Shown in pieces: positions 43,633-54,785 of a stretch of DNA of 64,000 nucleotides. How positions within the stretch are numbered: position 1 is the first letter of the stretch; each line of letters opens with the position of its first letter. Source of the DNA: Chalciporus piperatus (taxonomy: Eukaryota > Basidiomycota > Agaricomycetes > Boletales > Boletaceae). A program made the position numbers and the translations under genes. The DNA lies in NCBI GenBank assembly GCA_038093975.1, contig JBBPTG010000004.1, forward strand, positions 62,001 through 126,000. The letters run 5' to 3'. Below the pieces are notes generated by a model. That model saw only the letters and a program-made list of their open reading frames with translations, was not told the origin of the DNA and searched no databases.

Positions 43633-43924
43633 TGCGTGATGTTGTACGATACTTTAAGCTGGTTCCTCTTGTTTCGCCATCTATTACCTATATCCCATCC
43701 ACTTCATTTAATAACATCACGCATTTTGTGCTCGTTACCGACTCTGGGATATGATTTGAGGTGAATAGTGTACAGGACAAGCAGTATTAAATTATGCAAC
43801 GATGGTCTGCTATGGATGTAATAGGGAATGCGAGTGGATGCAAGAAGTGAATGTATGACAGAATGCAAAAGATGAGAGTGCGATGCGACCTTTGGGGATC
43901 GATGAGGAATTCAAATATCAATGG
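43633..43924. other. Convergent 3' flanks of snf7 and nem1
   Basis: This 292-bp stretch lies between two stop codons. No feature is recognised. Confidence 0.5.
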
Positions 43925-45521
43925 TCACGAAGAAACGCCACGGAGTCCCAGAACCCTACGAACATCAGAAGTGAAGCGCAGGGAGTCGAGGATTGGCAAC
44001 AAGTCGAGAAGGGCTTCATCATGTGGATCGTGAGTCCAACCCTCTATGGGTATACCGTTCGCTGTGGGGAATATGTCAACCAGAAATTCAGAATCAACGC
44101 TTAGCTATACGGACCTTCGTTGACGCGATAACTGATAGGTGAGTTGTCAACGAGACAAACGCGTGAGAGATCTTGTTCAATGATTGACAGATCCTTGGTA
44201 TATGAGCCATTTGGGAGCAAAGTGCAAGACTAATGGAAGATGAGAGGAAGGAAACGATGCGGGTTCAAGCAGCGCACCTCCCGGAAGAAACGACGGGCAA
44301 GGATGCCACGCCCAGCGTCTAACCAGTCGATCACGGGATCAGCGTATTCCTGCATGGACGCAGTGAACACCACGAGGGTGTACCATCCAGAAACCTGAGG
44401 TGGGTCAGAAATCTATCGGCAAGACTGTTTGAATCGCTATAATTCACCTTGCGGAGAAAATAGTCCACAGCCGGCCGCTTGTATACATGATACAATGTAC
44501 TCCGACCCCCGAGGACCACCTCTACAGTGTGACCCTTGTTACGCCTCCCAAACCCAAGCAGACCAAACCCGCTGGATGCAAGAGACATAGGCTTTGACGT
44601 CGAATGGATGAGGGTCTCGTCCAAGTCTAGTACCAGTGTCTTGGGGAAATGAAAGGGTGTCCTGTGAGCTGGTAGTGGTGGTGTAGTTTCGCGCGTCGAT
44701 TCGGCTGCTAGTGATGGTTGGGTGCTTTGCCCAGATGACGACGTTGACAAAGACTCAGAGATAGGTGATGGTGGAGGAGTCGGAAGACCGTTTATCTCTG
44801 TCTTGGGATGAATTTCATTCGCGGAATGATACGGGGGATCTGTAGGCGGAGGGCGAGGAATCGATGGAGCAAGTGCCGGTTGTTGCGCTACTGGTGGCGG
44901 AACCTCTCCAAATTTCAGCTCTCCGAGCGTCTGTCCGGCGACCTGGTCGGTTACATGTTGTTTCCCAGTACCCTCTAAGTCTCCAGGTATCCAGGAAGCC
45001 CAGGTAGCGCATATCGTATTCCAAACGATGACAAATACACGGACGAAGAAGAGACGTCTCAAGAGACTCCTGAATCTAAGCCCTGGTTGTGATCTTGCTG
45101 TTGCATCGGAGGCAGAAGGTTTTGGGAATGGTATTGGCAAGAAGCCAGAGGGAGAAGAGTAGGAGCGCTTCGGTCGTGAAGGGCCGGGTTGATCTGGTGA
45201 ATCCGAGAAATGTTTGTCGGACCAGGTGCTAGTGCGTTTCAGGGAGCTGCCATGGTCTGAACCACGGCGTTTGAGTGAAGGTTTGTGGAATAGAAATGCG
45301 GGTTGTTCTTCGACTGGGGTGGATGGGGGAGTGCGAGCGAAGGCAAGGACGTCGAGTTGGCGTGAAATGAGGGCAAGGGAGTTCATTGTTGTGGGCGTTA
45401 CAGTCGTGCGGATATTTGTTCGCGACAGGCTCGTCGATGTGGGTGAGCGGTGGAAGGGAAGGGAGAGAGCGATGGGGACCGCTTCGAAGTTCACAGCCGA
45501 CGAGTCGCTGGGGTAGTACAT
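43925..45521 (-). CDS. nem1: Nem1/CTDNEP1-type nuclear envelope phosphatase
   Basis: Nem1 dephosphorylates the phosphatidate phosphatase lipin (Pah1) at the nuclear envelope/ER and so controls lipid synthesis. ATG at 45521 starts a long disordered N-terminus; a second Met ([20 protein letters not shown]) at about 45386 may be the true start. A membrane segment, [20 protein letters not shown], precedes a Pro/Ser-rich linker. The HAD phosphatase (FCP1-like) domain begins [20 protein letters not shown], with the catalytic DLDET, and continues [20 protein letters not shown] and [20 protein letters not shown]. After more introns the minus strand reads [36 protein letters not shown] and [20 protein letters not shown], with TGA at 43925-43927. 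The protein is about 480 residues. Confidence 0.92.
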
Positions 45522-46016
45522 TCTTACTTACGCGACTCGGATGTGACCAAATCTCACCACAAATTCGAATTTTACCCCATTTTATAATCGACGACATCCA
45601 GGCTAATGGCAGGCATCGATATTGCTGCCCTGATTATAATTCTGAACTTTCTCTAAGTCTTCGGCGGACTACTAGCTGCGCACGTGCTGTCCGTCCGCCC
45701 ACGTTTCCAAGCCCGCTGTCTCCCGCTGTCTCCCTCTGTTTCACCACCAAGGAACCTAACGGCGGCCAGCATGGTCTTATGATCGTCAGCAGGTTAACAC
45801 CGGCGACGTCATTAAGTATCTTTAATCCAAGAAGTTTACGTGCTGTGCGGGGTATTCGACGAGATAGGCGATATCGGCCTCGTTCAAGCAACGTTGCTGA
45901 ATATAATTGACAGACTACTGCTACAACCCATAGGGCTCCGTAGGGTTTGGGTAAAACATCACATCGATGCTCCCATGGATAAACAATCGCTTCATCGATC
46001 CATCGATATCCTCCTG
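45522..46016. other. Intergenic: nem1 promoter and permease 1 3' flank
   Basis: This 495-bp stretch has only short motif-less open frames on both strands. No RNA gene or repeat is recognised. Confidence 0.5.
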
Positions 46017-47946
46017 TTAAAGAAGGTATCGATAACCCTTTTCAGTAACCCCGTTCTTCCGTTCTTCTTCATCCAGTTTCTCGTTGAGTCGCTTGAGGTG
46101 TTCTCTGAACACCCAACTCATGACAATCGTAGTTCCCGTGCAAGCAATACAGATACCGTACGAATAGCGATAAGTGGGTCCCCAATTTGATGGCCAGACG
46201 TATCTGTCGAACGAAGGGTAGACTTTGCCTAGATTTCAGCAACCGACTCACGATCCAGCAATGTTGCCCAACTGCGAGAACCCGTTGATCAGCGACAAGC
46301 AAACAGCACGCTTGGACGGCGGCCGCGGGAACGAGTTGCTCATCCACGCGTACATAACTACGAATCCAGCGTACGATTGCGCCATGAGGAAACTGTTCCA
46401 AAGTCAACTTCGTGGTTGTGTCCGAGTTGAAGGTGATGCTCACAGAGACACATAGCGCGCCGCGGTGTTCATAGTACTGATGGCGATAATGAACCCAATG
46501 ATGCCCAAAATAAAGGAGGAAATCATGTGGTAGAACCGCTCTTGCTTTGCATCCGAACGTCTGGAAAACGTTTCGGTCTTGTCTAATGGTTGGAAGTTGT
46601 GGATTCTCTTACCTGGCCAGCCAGAAGGCTATAATGACCGTGACAATAAATGGAGGAGCACACAGCACCAGGGTAATGGTAGGATTGTAGCCAAGCGTGG
46701 CACTGAGAGTCGGGAAGTAGGCGTTGAAGGATAGTGCAACGACCTGGGAGGTCATCGCGAGAGAAAACCACCAGACTTTCCAGTCAGTGACAGCGAGGTA
46801 TAGCCCATGTGCCCTGCCGCCCGTTTCAGTTTCACCCTGGTCACCGACACCTGCATCTTCCTCCATACGCCTCAGGGCAAGTCGACGTTCTTCATCTGTG
46901 AGCCAACGAGTGGTGGTCGGGAAATCCGGGAGGATGAAGACAGCGCAGACAGCAACGAAGCATGTCAACGCTCCTTCAATATAGAACAACCACCTGGGTT
47001 GAGCCAGATTAGATCGCGTATTCCTGGTACGTGATGCATGAGATTTACCTCCATGCAGCATGGCCAAGGATACCATTCATGCCCCCTAGAATCCCGGAAG
47101 CAAGGAGCGACCCAAATGCGTTGCTGATGATATTCCCGCAGTACAGGATCGCAGTACGGAGACCGATTTCCTCTCTTTTGTACCTATCCGCCGAGTGAGC
47201 TGGACTTCTGCTACAATGAACGAACAACCAACCATTTGGAGATCAAGAACAGTGAACCAGGGAAAAACGCTGCTTCCACAAATCCGAGGAAGAAGCGCGT
47301 AAGTAATGCTCCAGTGAAGCTATGATAAATGTACTAAGTCGAATTCTGACTTTCGGGATGAATGGGAAACATACTTTTTGGTCACGCCAGTCAGAGCGGA
47401 AATCACACCCCAAATGATCATACAAATGGGCAGGTAGAGGGACGGTTTTCCGATGTAGTTCAAGAACATGTTCCTAAAGCATTGCTCAATAGGTTGCGTA
47501 TCAAGTAGGAAACTCATGACTTACGAGGGTATCTGCATGATGATATAGCCAACATAGAGGATAGAGAGCAAAGTGGGGAACTGTTGGCCAACCAAGTGAA
47601 GGTCGGCTGTGAACCCTCTTGCTCGGGCGGCACTATTTTGACATCAGTGGAGGCGTACAGCAAAAACCGTGGCGCATTACCCAGCATTGTTTCTGTCGAT
47701 CTACCCTAGATGTTAGCACGGAGCTATATGAAGTCTGATGCACAAACTTACGTAGTTCAGGATGTAGATTACCACCAGAATGGACATACGAAGGTCGATT
47801 TTCCACAAGAGCCTGCGTTCAAGAATCTTGCGCGCTTCAGTGCCGCCGAACTCTGCGTCAGGATCAACTCCAGGTACTTTCAGGTCCTGGTGCTTCTCTT
47901 CGTCATGGAAGGATCCTGGGTCTGAAACCTGATCGGTTGCAGCCAT
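46017..47946 (-). CDS. Dal5-family MFS permease 1
   Basis: This is a plasma-membrane transporter of the anion:cation symporter (Dal5/allantoate, Tna1/nicotinate, Vht1) branch of the MFS; the substrate cannot be assigned. ATG at 47946 gives MAATDQVSDPGSFHDEEKHQ. Helix regions include RRLLWKIDLRMSILVVIYIL, FLNYIGKPSLYLPICMIIWG, ALLTRFFLGFVEAAFFPGSL and LYCGNIISNAFGSLLASGIL. WRWLFYIEGALTCFVAVCAV is next, then FILPDFPTTTRWLTDEERRL and ALRRMEEDAG, the typical central loop. LSATLGYNPTITLVLCAPPF and YRYLL at the end (TAA 46017-46019) complete about 500 residues. Many short introns are removed, and with them all frames join without stops. The neighbouring AlaX gene lies head to tail upstream. Confidence 0.88.
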
Positions 47947-48276
47947 GGCGGTCAAGGAAGCAAATGCTCGCCCTCTGGCAGCGAAGCGATTGACAGTTAG
48001 TATACGTACTTCTTGTCCGAACAGGTCATGAGACCAATGGACACGGGTGCCATTGACAGTTGATAATCCTTGCCCCGCATTGCGGGGCCGGAGGGGAACC
48101 GTGCCTCCGGGTGACAAAGATTCACACCTACATGCAACCGGCATGGGAGAATTCTCGTTTGATGAGAGGAAGCCATTGCCTTCAATCAGAATCTTATATC
48201 CCTTCGGGGAACTTGACGTTTTCGATGCTGTAACATCAAGACTGTATTCAAGGGTCATTCGTAACCAAAACTTCTG
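47947..48276. promoter_or_regulatory. Permease 1 promoter with CGG/CCG palindromes
   Basis: This 330-bp stretch lies upstream of permease 1. At 48073-48087 CCCCGCA and TGCGGGG form a near-continuous palindrome; at 48088-48110 CCGGAGG and CCTCCGG form another. Within the second, CGG-N7-CCG (48089-48101) resembles a Zn2Cys6 (Gal4-class) factor site. The sites are about 130-165 bp upstream of the start codon. Function is inferred. Confidence 0.5.
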
Positions 48277-49942
48277 TTAGTTTTCGATGACCCGAAGGGC
48301 ATCAGCGATGACTGCATCTTCCCGTCCTCCTTTCCAAACACCGACAGACTTCCCACTCCATCTGGGACCTTTGCCCCCACCTTTGACACCGAGTTTCGCC
48401 TTCAGCTGCTCTCCTACTGCCTTCACGTGTTGTTCCGCTGAACCAAGTATCAACAGAACATTAGTGCCCGTTGCGAGTTGAGCGGATGGCGTAGAAGATA
48501 GGACGAGGAGGTACTGCCTTTCAGCAGGAGCGATTGGTGAGAACGCAGAAGCTATAGCGGACAGGAATCCAAGTGAATTAACGGAATCATCCACTCGATG
48601 GATATGTTTGACGAAAATGGGGCCTGTAAATTGACCCAATTCCTCCGCGATGCTCTTGGAAATATGCTTGGCAAGTTCGGATTCCAAGTCATCAACCCGT
48701 TTTTCCGCTTTCTTGCGGTCGTCCACCACCTGCTCCACACGAGCCGGCACCTGTGGAGCCCCGCAACTGAGAGTCGCTGCGCTAGATGCCAGTTGTTTCT
48801 GTGTGTTAGTGAGATAATCGATAAGCCTTGGTCCGGCAAGGAAGTACAGTCTAGCAGAGGTTGTGTTCGAGCGAGCAAGGGTCTCGGTTTGAGGAACCAA
48901 AAAGAGCTGAAGGTTATGCAAAGTGGGCCAATGGGTACCACAGCAACTGCGCAATGCGATCCATCGGCGCCTCGTCTCACAAAGGGGTTGTGAAGCACTC
49001 ACGGGTTCCGATCGATGTGGTCGATAACTACCACCCTCATAATCCCACCAGTGTAGTCGACAGGGATTGCCTTGTTGAACCCACGCGCAGGATCTTCTGA
49101 TTGTCCGGGTTCATTTGGCTTTTCCATCTCCTGCACCTCAACGTGGACATGGCGGCCCTCAAAGACATATCTGTTGGCTTCAGTCTGTATGGATTGAATC
49201 TCCTCCGCGGTCATGCTTCTTGCAAGCTCAACGTAGCATGGAGCAGGTGCATCTGTCAAAGACCAGGAGAGCGTTGGAATATTGAGGCGATTCTCAACCA
49301 CGGCAGATAGAAGATGCTGAGAGGTATGCATGGTCATCTGTGTACGGGAGCCTTGGCATTTAACAGCAGAACCGGAGGAATTGTAGAAACTTACATGATC
49401 GTACCTACGATCCCAGTCGGCGTCGCCAAGCTTCACGATGACCTTGGTTCCCGGGACAAAATGAAGGATATCCGTCTCGGTGTTTTCAACCTGTACATAA
49501 TGGACTGCATGACCACCATGGCGCTTCGCCTGTATAACTTTCCAGGCACGTCCATCGGCGGTCTGGATTAATCCAGTGTCAGATGGTTGGCCACCACCTT
49601 CGGGAAATACGATGGTATCATGCAAGATAACTTCGAGTAGGGAAGACTTTGGTGTTGCAAATGTGGTATCTTTCTTCCCCTTCCTTCCGCTGGGCGCCGG
49701 TCCGGACTGTGAGGCTACGGAGCTCACAACGGTGGTTTCGAGCTCACGGAGGAGTGGATCACCTTTGTAGATCCTCAGTTCTTGTCTGTATATTTTAATT
49801 TGATGGCCTTACGCTGACACGCCAAGAGACCAACGGGAATGGGCAACTGGGGATCGGAAGGGATCCTTAGAGTGGGGGAGACAACCCTGTGGTATGTGGA
49901 GGGTGTTGCCGAAGGAGATAGCACGATAGCCGCAGCCGACAT
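48277..49942 (-). CDS. AlaX-type trans-editing alanyl-tRNA deacylase (AARSD1-like)
   Basis: The enzyme hydrolyses Ser-tRNA(Ala) (or Gly) made in error by AlaRS. The start is MSAAAIVLSPSATPSTYHRV (ATG 49942), and the frame runs LRIPSDPQLPIPVGLLACQR. A 44-nt intron ending CTACAAAG then gives DPLLRELETTVVSSV. Core motifs: EVILHDTIVFPEGGGQPSDT, MTMHTSQHLLSAVVE (zinc HxxxH), CYVELARSMTAEEIQSIQTE, and VIDHIDRNP followed across an intron by CCGTHWPTLHNLQLFLV (zinc Cys/His). The C-terminal half (VDDRKKAEKRVDDLESELAK and the GVKGGGKGPRWSGKSVGVWK block) matches the AlaX-L/AARSD1 long form, ending at 48277. The protein is about 470 residues. It sits between two permeases without an evident functional link. 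Confidence 0.92.
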
Positions 49943-50057
49943 AGATGACAGTGGGAAGTGAGAAAGCCTGGTGTTTCGGTTCAGCGGAACACCAACCTCG
50001 CTTGTAACCCCATTGCTCACGAGCGTTCTATTTGTATCGCCTGAGACTCAGAGCGGA
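49943..50057. promoter_or_regulatory. Divergent promoter of AlaX gene and permease 2, with hairpin and CGG doublet
   Basis: Only 115 bp separate two start codons. TGGTGTT (49969-49975) and AACACCA (49988-49994) form a 7-bp inverted repeat. Its interior carries CGG-N5-CGG (49977-49987), a direct-repeat arrangement used by some Zn2Cys6 regulators. Function is inferred. Confidence 0.45.
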
Positions 50058-52031
50058 ATGGCATTCGATACTGATCCAACCAGCGACACGCTTCTCGACG
50101 ACCACAACGAGCGACTCGGATATGGCACATTTACACAGTCGAGGGCGTTCGATGAAACCTTTGGTGGCATCGAGAGGCGAAGCCGCATTGAAAGAACGCT
50201 CCTACGAAAGCTGGATATTCGGACTGCCTTCCTCGTGCTGGTCTATATCATGAACTACGTGAGTCCATCCCTCAGCGGCAGTACTCGCTTTATCGATCGG
50301 CTGTTGACCAGAGAGATGAATCCTCGTGATGTCAGATGGACCGGAACAACGCAGCGTGAGCTATACTATCATTCGGTTTGCGACAGCAAACCAGAGGTTG
50401 ATTTTGACTAGGGCCGCACGATTGAAGGGCTTAGAAGAGGATCTCCACATGTCTGGGACTCAGTTTAACACCATGGTCAGCGTTCTTTACGTTGGCTATG
50501 TGCTGATGCAAACACCCTCGTAAGTTTCTCTTCAACACACGAAGATGTCTGACTGATCTGAAAACCTGAAGAAACTGGTTTCTCAGCCGGATTGCGAAAC
50601 CATCAGTTTACATGTCCTGTTGTATCTTATTATGGGGAGTGATATCTATTGGTACAGGTCTTTCCCGGAGGTCTGGAGATTGACTTCTGGACTTTTCTCA
50701 GTCTGACGGATCCTTGACAGCTATCGTTCTGCTCTCATCTCACGTTTTTGCCTAGGCTTTGTGGAGGCTGCGTTCCTCCCTGGGGCTATGTTCCTTCTTT
50801 CCCGGTGGTACGTTTAGATGGTTTCCTAGGTCAACTCACTGCCGTCCTCACTTCGAGACGCAAGGTACACGCGTAGCGAGCTCGGTCTCAGAATGGCAAT
50901 CCTCACCTGCGGTAGCTCTGTCAGCAACGCCTTCGGCTCTCTGATTGCCTCTGGCATTCTCTCTGCGATGGATGGCACGCTCGGCCTTCCCGCGTGGCGG
51001 TAACTGGCATCAGTGAAATCTCCATCGAGTGTTCTCAACATTTACACTAGGTGGCTGTTTTTTTCCGAAGGTTGTCTGACTATTGTCATCTCTGTTGTGG
51101 CCTTTTTCATTATCCCGGACTTTCCTTCGACGCCCGCCAGCTGGCTTACATGCGAAGAACAACTTCTCGCACAAGTGCGGATCGAAGAGGATTTACGCGG
51201 AGTAGTGCAAGATCAGCCCAAGCAGGCGAAGGATTCTGGCTTCCGAGATGCCTTGACAGACTGGAAATTCTGGTGGTTAGGTATAGCACTGGCCAGCATG
51301 TCTGCTGCCCTTTCATTCGGGAATTTCTTCCCTACTTTATGCGCGACCATGGGTTACAACCCAACGATCACTCTGTTGTTGTGTGCTCCGCCGTGGCTGT
51401 TAGGACCCGCCACGTCTTTCCTCGTGACCAGGTCTTTTGTTGTTTCCCGGATTTCTGCAGCCCCTGACGCTCCATTCCAGACACTCGGATTCGAGCGGTG
51501 ACAGATTCTGGCACATCACTGGTCCGATGACCTTGGGTGTCGTTGGGTTTATCATTGCGATTTCAACGATGAATACTGCGACCCGCTACCTCTCGTTGTA
51601 AGCCTTCATCTTGGGTTGGAAGAAACTAGTATTCACCTCCTTCAAGCTTTTTCATGACCCAAGCATCAGTTGCGTATGTGGTATTTATGGTTTGGGTAAG
51701 CAATTCCGTGCCCGAACCATCCTCCAAACGGGCTGTCGGAATAGCTCTCGTTAACACCATTGCGACGTTCGGCAACATCGGGGCTTCGTGAGTGTTTCAG
51801 CCTGCTGGCAGGATGTATTATCTGATGCAGCTTCCGTATTCATGAAGGTATATCTGGCCCTCTTCGTGGGGCCCATCTTATATCAATTCCTACCTCATTT
51901 GTATCTTGGCAAGTTTGCTGAGTGTCTCCATGTGTTGGGCATATCGACTGCATCTCGTCCAATTGAACGGGGAGGCAAAAACAATGGAACGTGTTTCAGG
52001 GTTGCCGAAAGGGTTTCGGTATTTGCTCTAG
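50058..52031 (+). CDS. Dal5-family MFS permease 2
   Basis: A second member of the cluster. ATG at 50058 gives MAFDTDPTSDTLLDDHNERL. Spliced motifs: LLRKLDIRTAFLVLVYIMNY, MDRNNAAAARLKGLEEDLHM, QFNTMVSVLYVGYVLMQTPS, NWFLSRIAKPSVYMSCCILL, GFVEAAFLPGAMFLLSRW, MAILTCGSSVSNAFGSLIAS, WRWLFFSEGCLTIVISVVAF, FIIPDFPSTPASWLTCEEQL, the ALTDWKFWWLGIALASMSAA block and CATMGYNPTITLLLCAPPWL. The final part reads ASYIWPSSWGPSYI and GLPKGFRYLL with TAG at 52029-52031. The protein is about 500 residues. RNNAA and the central FPSTPASWLT loop mark the Dal5 branch. At least eleven introns, several only about 45-50 nt, are needed to keep the frame. The substrate is unknown. Confidence 0.85.
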
Positions 52032-52327
52032 TGACTTAGTGTGTACCATGTAGTTACAGTTGCATAATGAGTTCATGATCTCATGATCGAATAAAGCTTA
52101 ACTTGAGACGGGCACTGGACCTATACTTGTACGGTCCCAGGGCTCAACTTGCTATTTATGGCTAGACACAGGGCTGCAGAATATACATATACTGCGATGT
52201 AAGTAAGTATAGTACTCCCACAACTTGAGGTTCAAACTCACGGTCCGGGCAACGGACAATCTCTCCCTCAGTTTACGCCATTCACCAAACGGCCCAACCC
52301 ATATAGACGTGACTGTCAAACATTTGG
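52032..52327. promoter_or_regulatory. Permease 3 promoter region
   Basis: This 296-bp spacer between permeases 2 and 3 contains CGG-N1-CCG (52241-52247) and another CGG shortly after. A T-arm-like GGTTCAAACTC string near 52229 does not fold into a tRNA. Confidence 0.45.
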
Positions 52328-54448
52328 ATGGCAGATAGAACATACGGAGGTGTTGGTTACTCCACCCTACGTGAGTTCTTCGATCGCGACCCCCGTGGTT
52401 TAGAGCTTCTGGAATCTTGACTTTCTGGGTTGTGTTAAACGATTCGCAACTGCCGTTTCTCCCAGACAGCCGATGAGCATACCCCACTTGAGACAGACTG
52501 CAATGGCCTTCGCAACACCCTAGACTTGTCTTTGGATGACCGACAACGCGTAGAAATGTCGCTCCTCAAGAAGTTGGATACCCGAATGTCAATATTGGTG
52601 TTAATCTATATCCTGAACTATGTAAGCTTGCTTTCTCGTATCTGGCGAAGTTGGGCTGATGGTGTAGATCGATCGTAATAACGCAGCGTAAGTCAATGTT
52701 GCTGTTAACGCAGAAGGTCAGAGAGTAATAGGTGCCGCATTCTCGCGCAATCTTGAAAAGTGCAGCGAGACTTCGAGGATTCGAAAAAGATCTTCATTTG
52801 GAAGGACAACAATTCAACAATATCCTGAGTGCCTTGTATGTGGGCTATATCCTCATGCAAGTGCCGTCGTGAGTGTCACCGATTGTCAGCCCGATCACCT
52901 TTAATCGTGTCTGAACAGAAATATGTTCCTCGAGCGTATCGGAAAACCCTCTATATACCTCCCGGGATGCATGGCTATCTGGGGTTTTATCTCTGTCCTG
53001 ACAGGTCATAATCCTCGCCTTCATTTGCTCTCTGCTGATGTGGTTTCTTTGCAGGCACGACAACCACGTAAGCTGTGCAGCTTTCTGTTTACCTTGTCTA
53101 AACCGTGTTTTGGGAAGGTACACGGGAGCTCTTCTCACCCGGTTCTTCATTGGATTTGTCGAAGCTGCCTTTTTCCCGGGTGCGTTATTTCTTCTCTCCA
53201 AATGGTCAGTCGTCCATGCTACTTGGACCGGTGCAGCATTGATTCCTCATTGCCGGATAGGTATAAACGCAGAGAGCTTGGTGAACGAACTGCTATGTTG
53301 TCTTGTGGCATCATGATTAGCAATGCTTTTGGCTCTCTGATGGCTTCTGCAATCCTTGATACTATGGACGGCGTCTGGGGATATGCATCGTGGAGGTGAC
53401 AACATCCCGCTAGGCAGCAATTCTTGACAACCTCAATGACTTCGTTTCTAGGTGGCTATTTTATATAGAGGGAACGCTTACTGTGCTAGTCGCCCTCAGC
53501 GCGATCCTCATCTTGCCCGATTTTCCATCCACAGCGTCTCACTGGCTAACCCCTGAAGAGAGTGCTCTAGCACAGTTACGGATGGAAGAGGATGGCCTCG
53601 GGGATGTAGAAGAAACTGATTATGCCAAAGTTGAATCGGCTGCCAGTGGACTGATGTTGGCGCTCTCCGACTGGCGGGTTTGGTGGCTTTGCTTTGCCCT
53701 CACGAGCATGGTGGTTTCCTTGTCATTTAACGCCTTCTTCCCAACATTGAGCGCAACGATGGGATACAGTCCAACGATAACTCTCCTTTTGTGTTCGCCT
53801 CCCTGGGCGTTCGCTACACTCGTAGCAATCAAAACCTCAAGGTAGCTTTTGTGCGCGTTTCGAATATTCTCGGAATTGACTGGTTTGAATCTAGGCACTC
53901 TGACGTACATGGAGAGCGCTTCCTTCACACGTCGATTCCCTTATTCATGGGTATCGTCGGATTTTCCATGGCAATGCTAAGCATGAACACAGTAGTCCGT
54001 TACATTTCACTGTAAGTGGTATCCGTGGTTGTTGGTCTTTCTTTGCATAACGCGACTTCATAGGTTTCTTATGGCTCAGTCGTATACCGGATTCATCGTC
54101 TTCTGGGCCTGGATTAGCAACTCCATACCGCGACCTTCTTCTAAACGTGCTGTCGCTCTAGCTTTGATTAACTCGTTTTCATCACTTGGTAATGTGATCG
54201 GCTCGTGAGTGATTCCAGAAGAATCTTGCAGCGTATTCGATGTCTCACGCCCGACATCCTCCAGCTATATTTGGCCAGCTTCGTGGGGTCCTTCCTATGC
54301 GAAATCGTGTGCAATTTGCATCGCAGCGAATGCCTTGTGCATTGTTATGTCGTTGGCTTTCAGGGAGCATCTTAGGAGACTTAACAGAATGCTGGACGGG
54401 GAGGACAACACGTTGAACCGTCCAAAGGGATTTCGGTACCTGCTCTGA
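52328..54448 (+). CDS. Dal5-family MFS permease 3
   Basis: A third member, closest to permease 1 by eye. ATG at 52328 (MADRTYGGVGYSTLP) needs one intron ending CAGACAG at about 52470 to join PDEHTPLETDCNGLRNTLDL. SLLKKLDTRMSILVLIYILN and IDRNNAA with AARLRGFEKDLHLEGQQFNN follow, then ILSALYVGYILMQVPS and MFLERIGKPSIYLPGCMAIW. ALLTRFFIGFVEAAFFPGAL, KRRELGERTAMLSCGIMISN and WRWLFYIEGTLTVLVALSAI come next, with LILPDFPSTASHWLTPEESA and LSATMGYSPTITLLLCSPPW. GSYIWPASWGPSYAKSCAIC leads to the end, RPKGFRYLL, with TGA at 54446-54448. The protein is about 500 residues. The head-to-tail order with permease 2 suggests an old tandem duplication. Substrate unknown. Confidence 0.85.
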
Positions 54449-54785
54449 GGTTGGGTCTGAACGTAATACCGATACCATGAGCGGAATGAACTGCTAATTG
54501 TTAATCTGTTGATCTGACCGACCTACAGTATCCAGCATAAGTTCAAGAAGTTCAGACCCCTATCACGTTCCAACAGAACGAGCTCTCATCGGCTATGACT
54601 GTCCGAATGTCATAAGAATAGTTTTTGATGATCATTCCCGCAGAGAGCACGGACTCGGAGTATTCTCGGCGCTCCCCGAACTTCCGGTATCGCATGGACA
54701 TCGCAGGTGATCAGCCAAGGATGATTTATAGGAAGGCTCACGGCGCTTGGTGAGATAATTCCACCCACTTTCATCATTTTCAGTC
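54449..54785. other. Intergenic: permease 3 3' flank and beta-mannosidase promoter
   Basis: This 337-bp stretch has no open frame with motifs and no repeats that I recognise. Confidence 0.5.

Noticed and set aside
43851..44104. Plus-strand open frames resembling a small gene
   Set aside because: They are antisense to the last exon of nem1, whose peptide ([20 protein letters not shown]) is clearly the conserved one.
52190..52260. GGTTCAAACTC string suggesting a tRNA B box
   Set aside because: The surrounding bases do not form the D, anticodon and acceptor stems.
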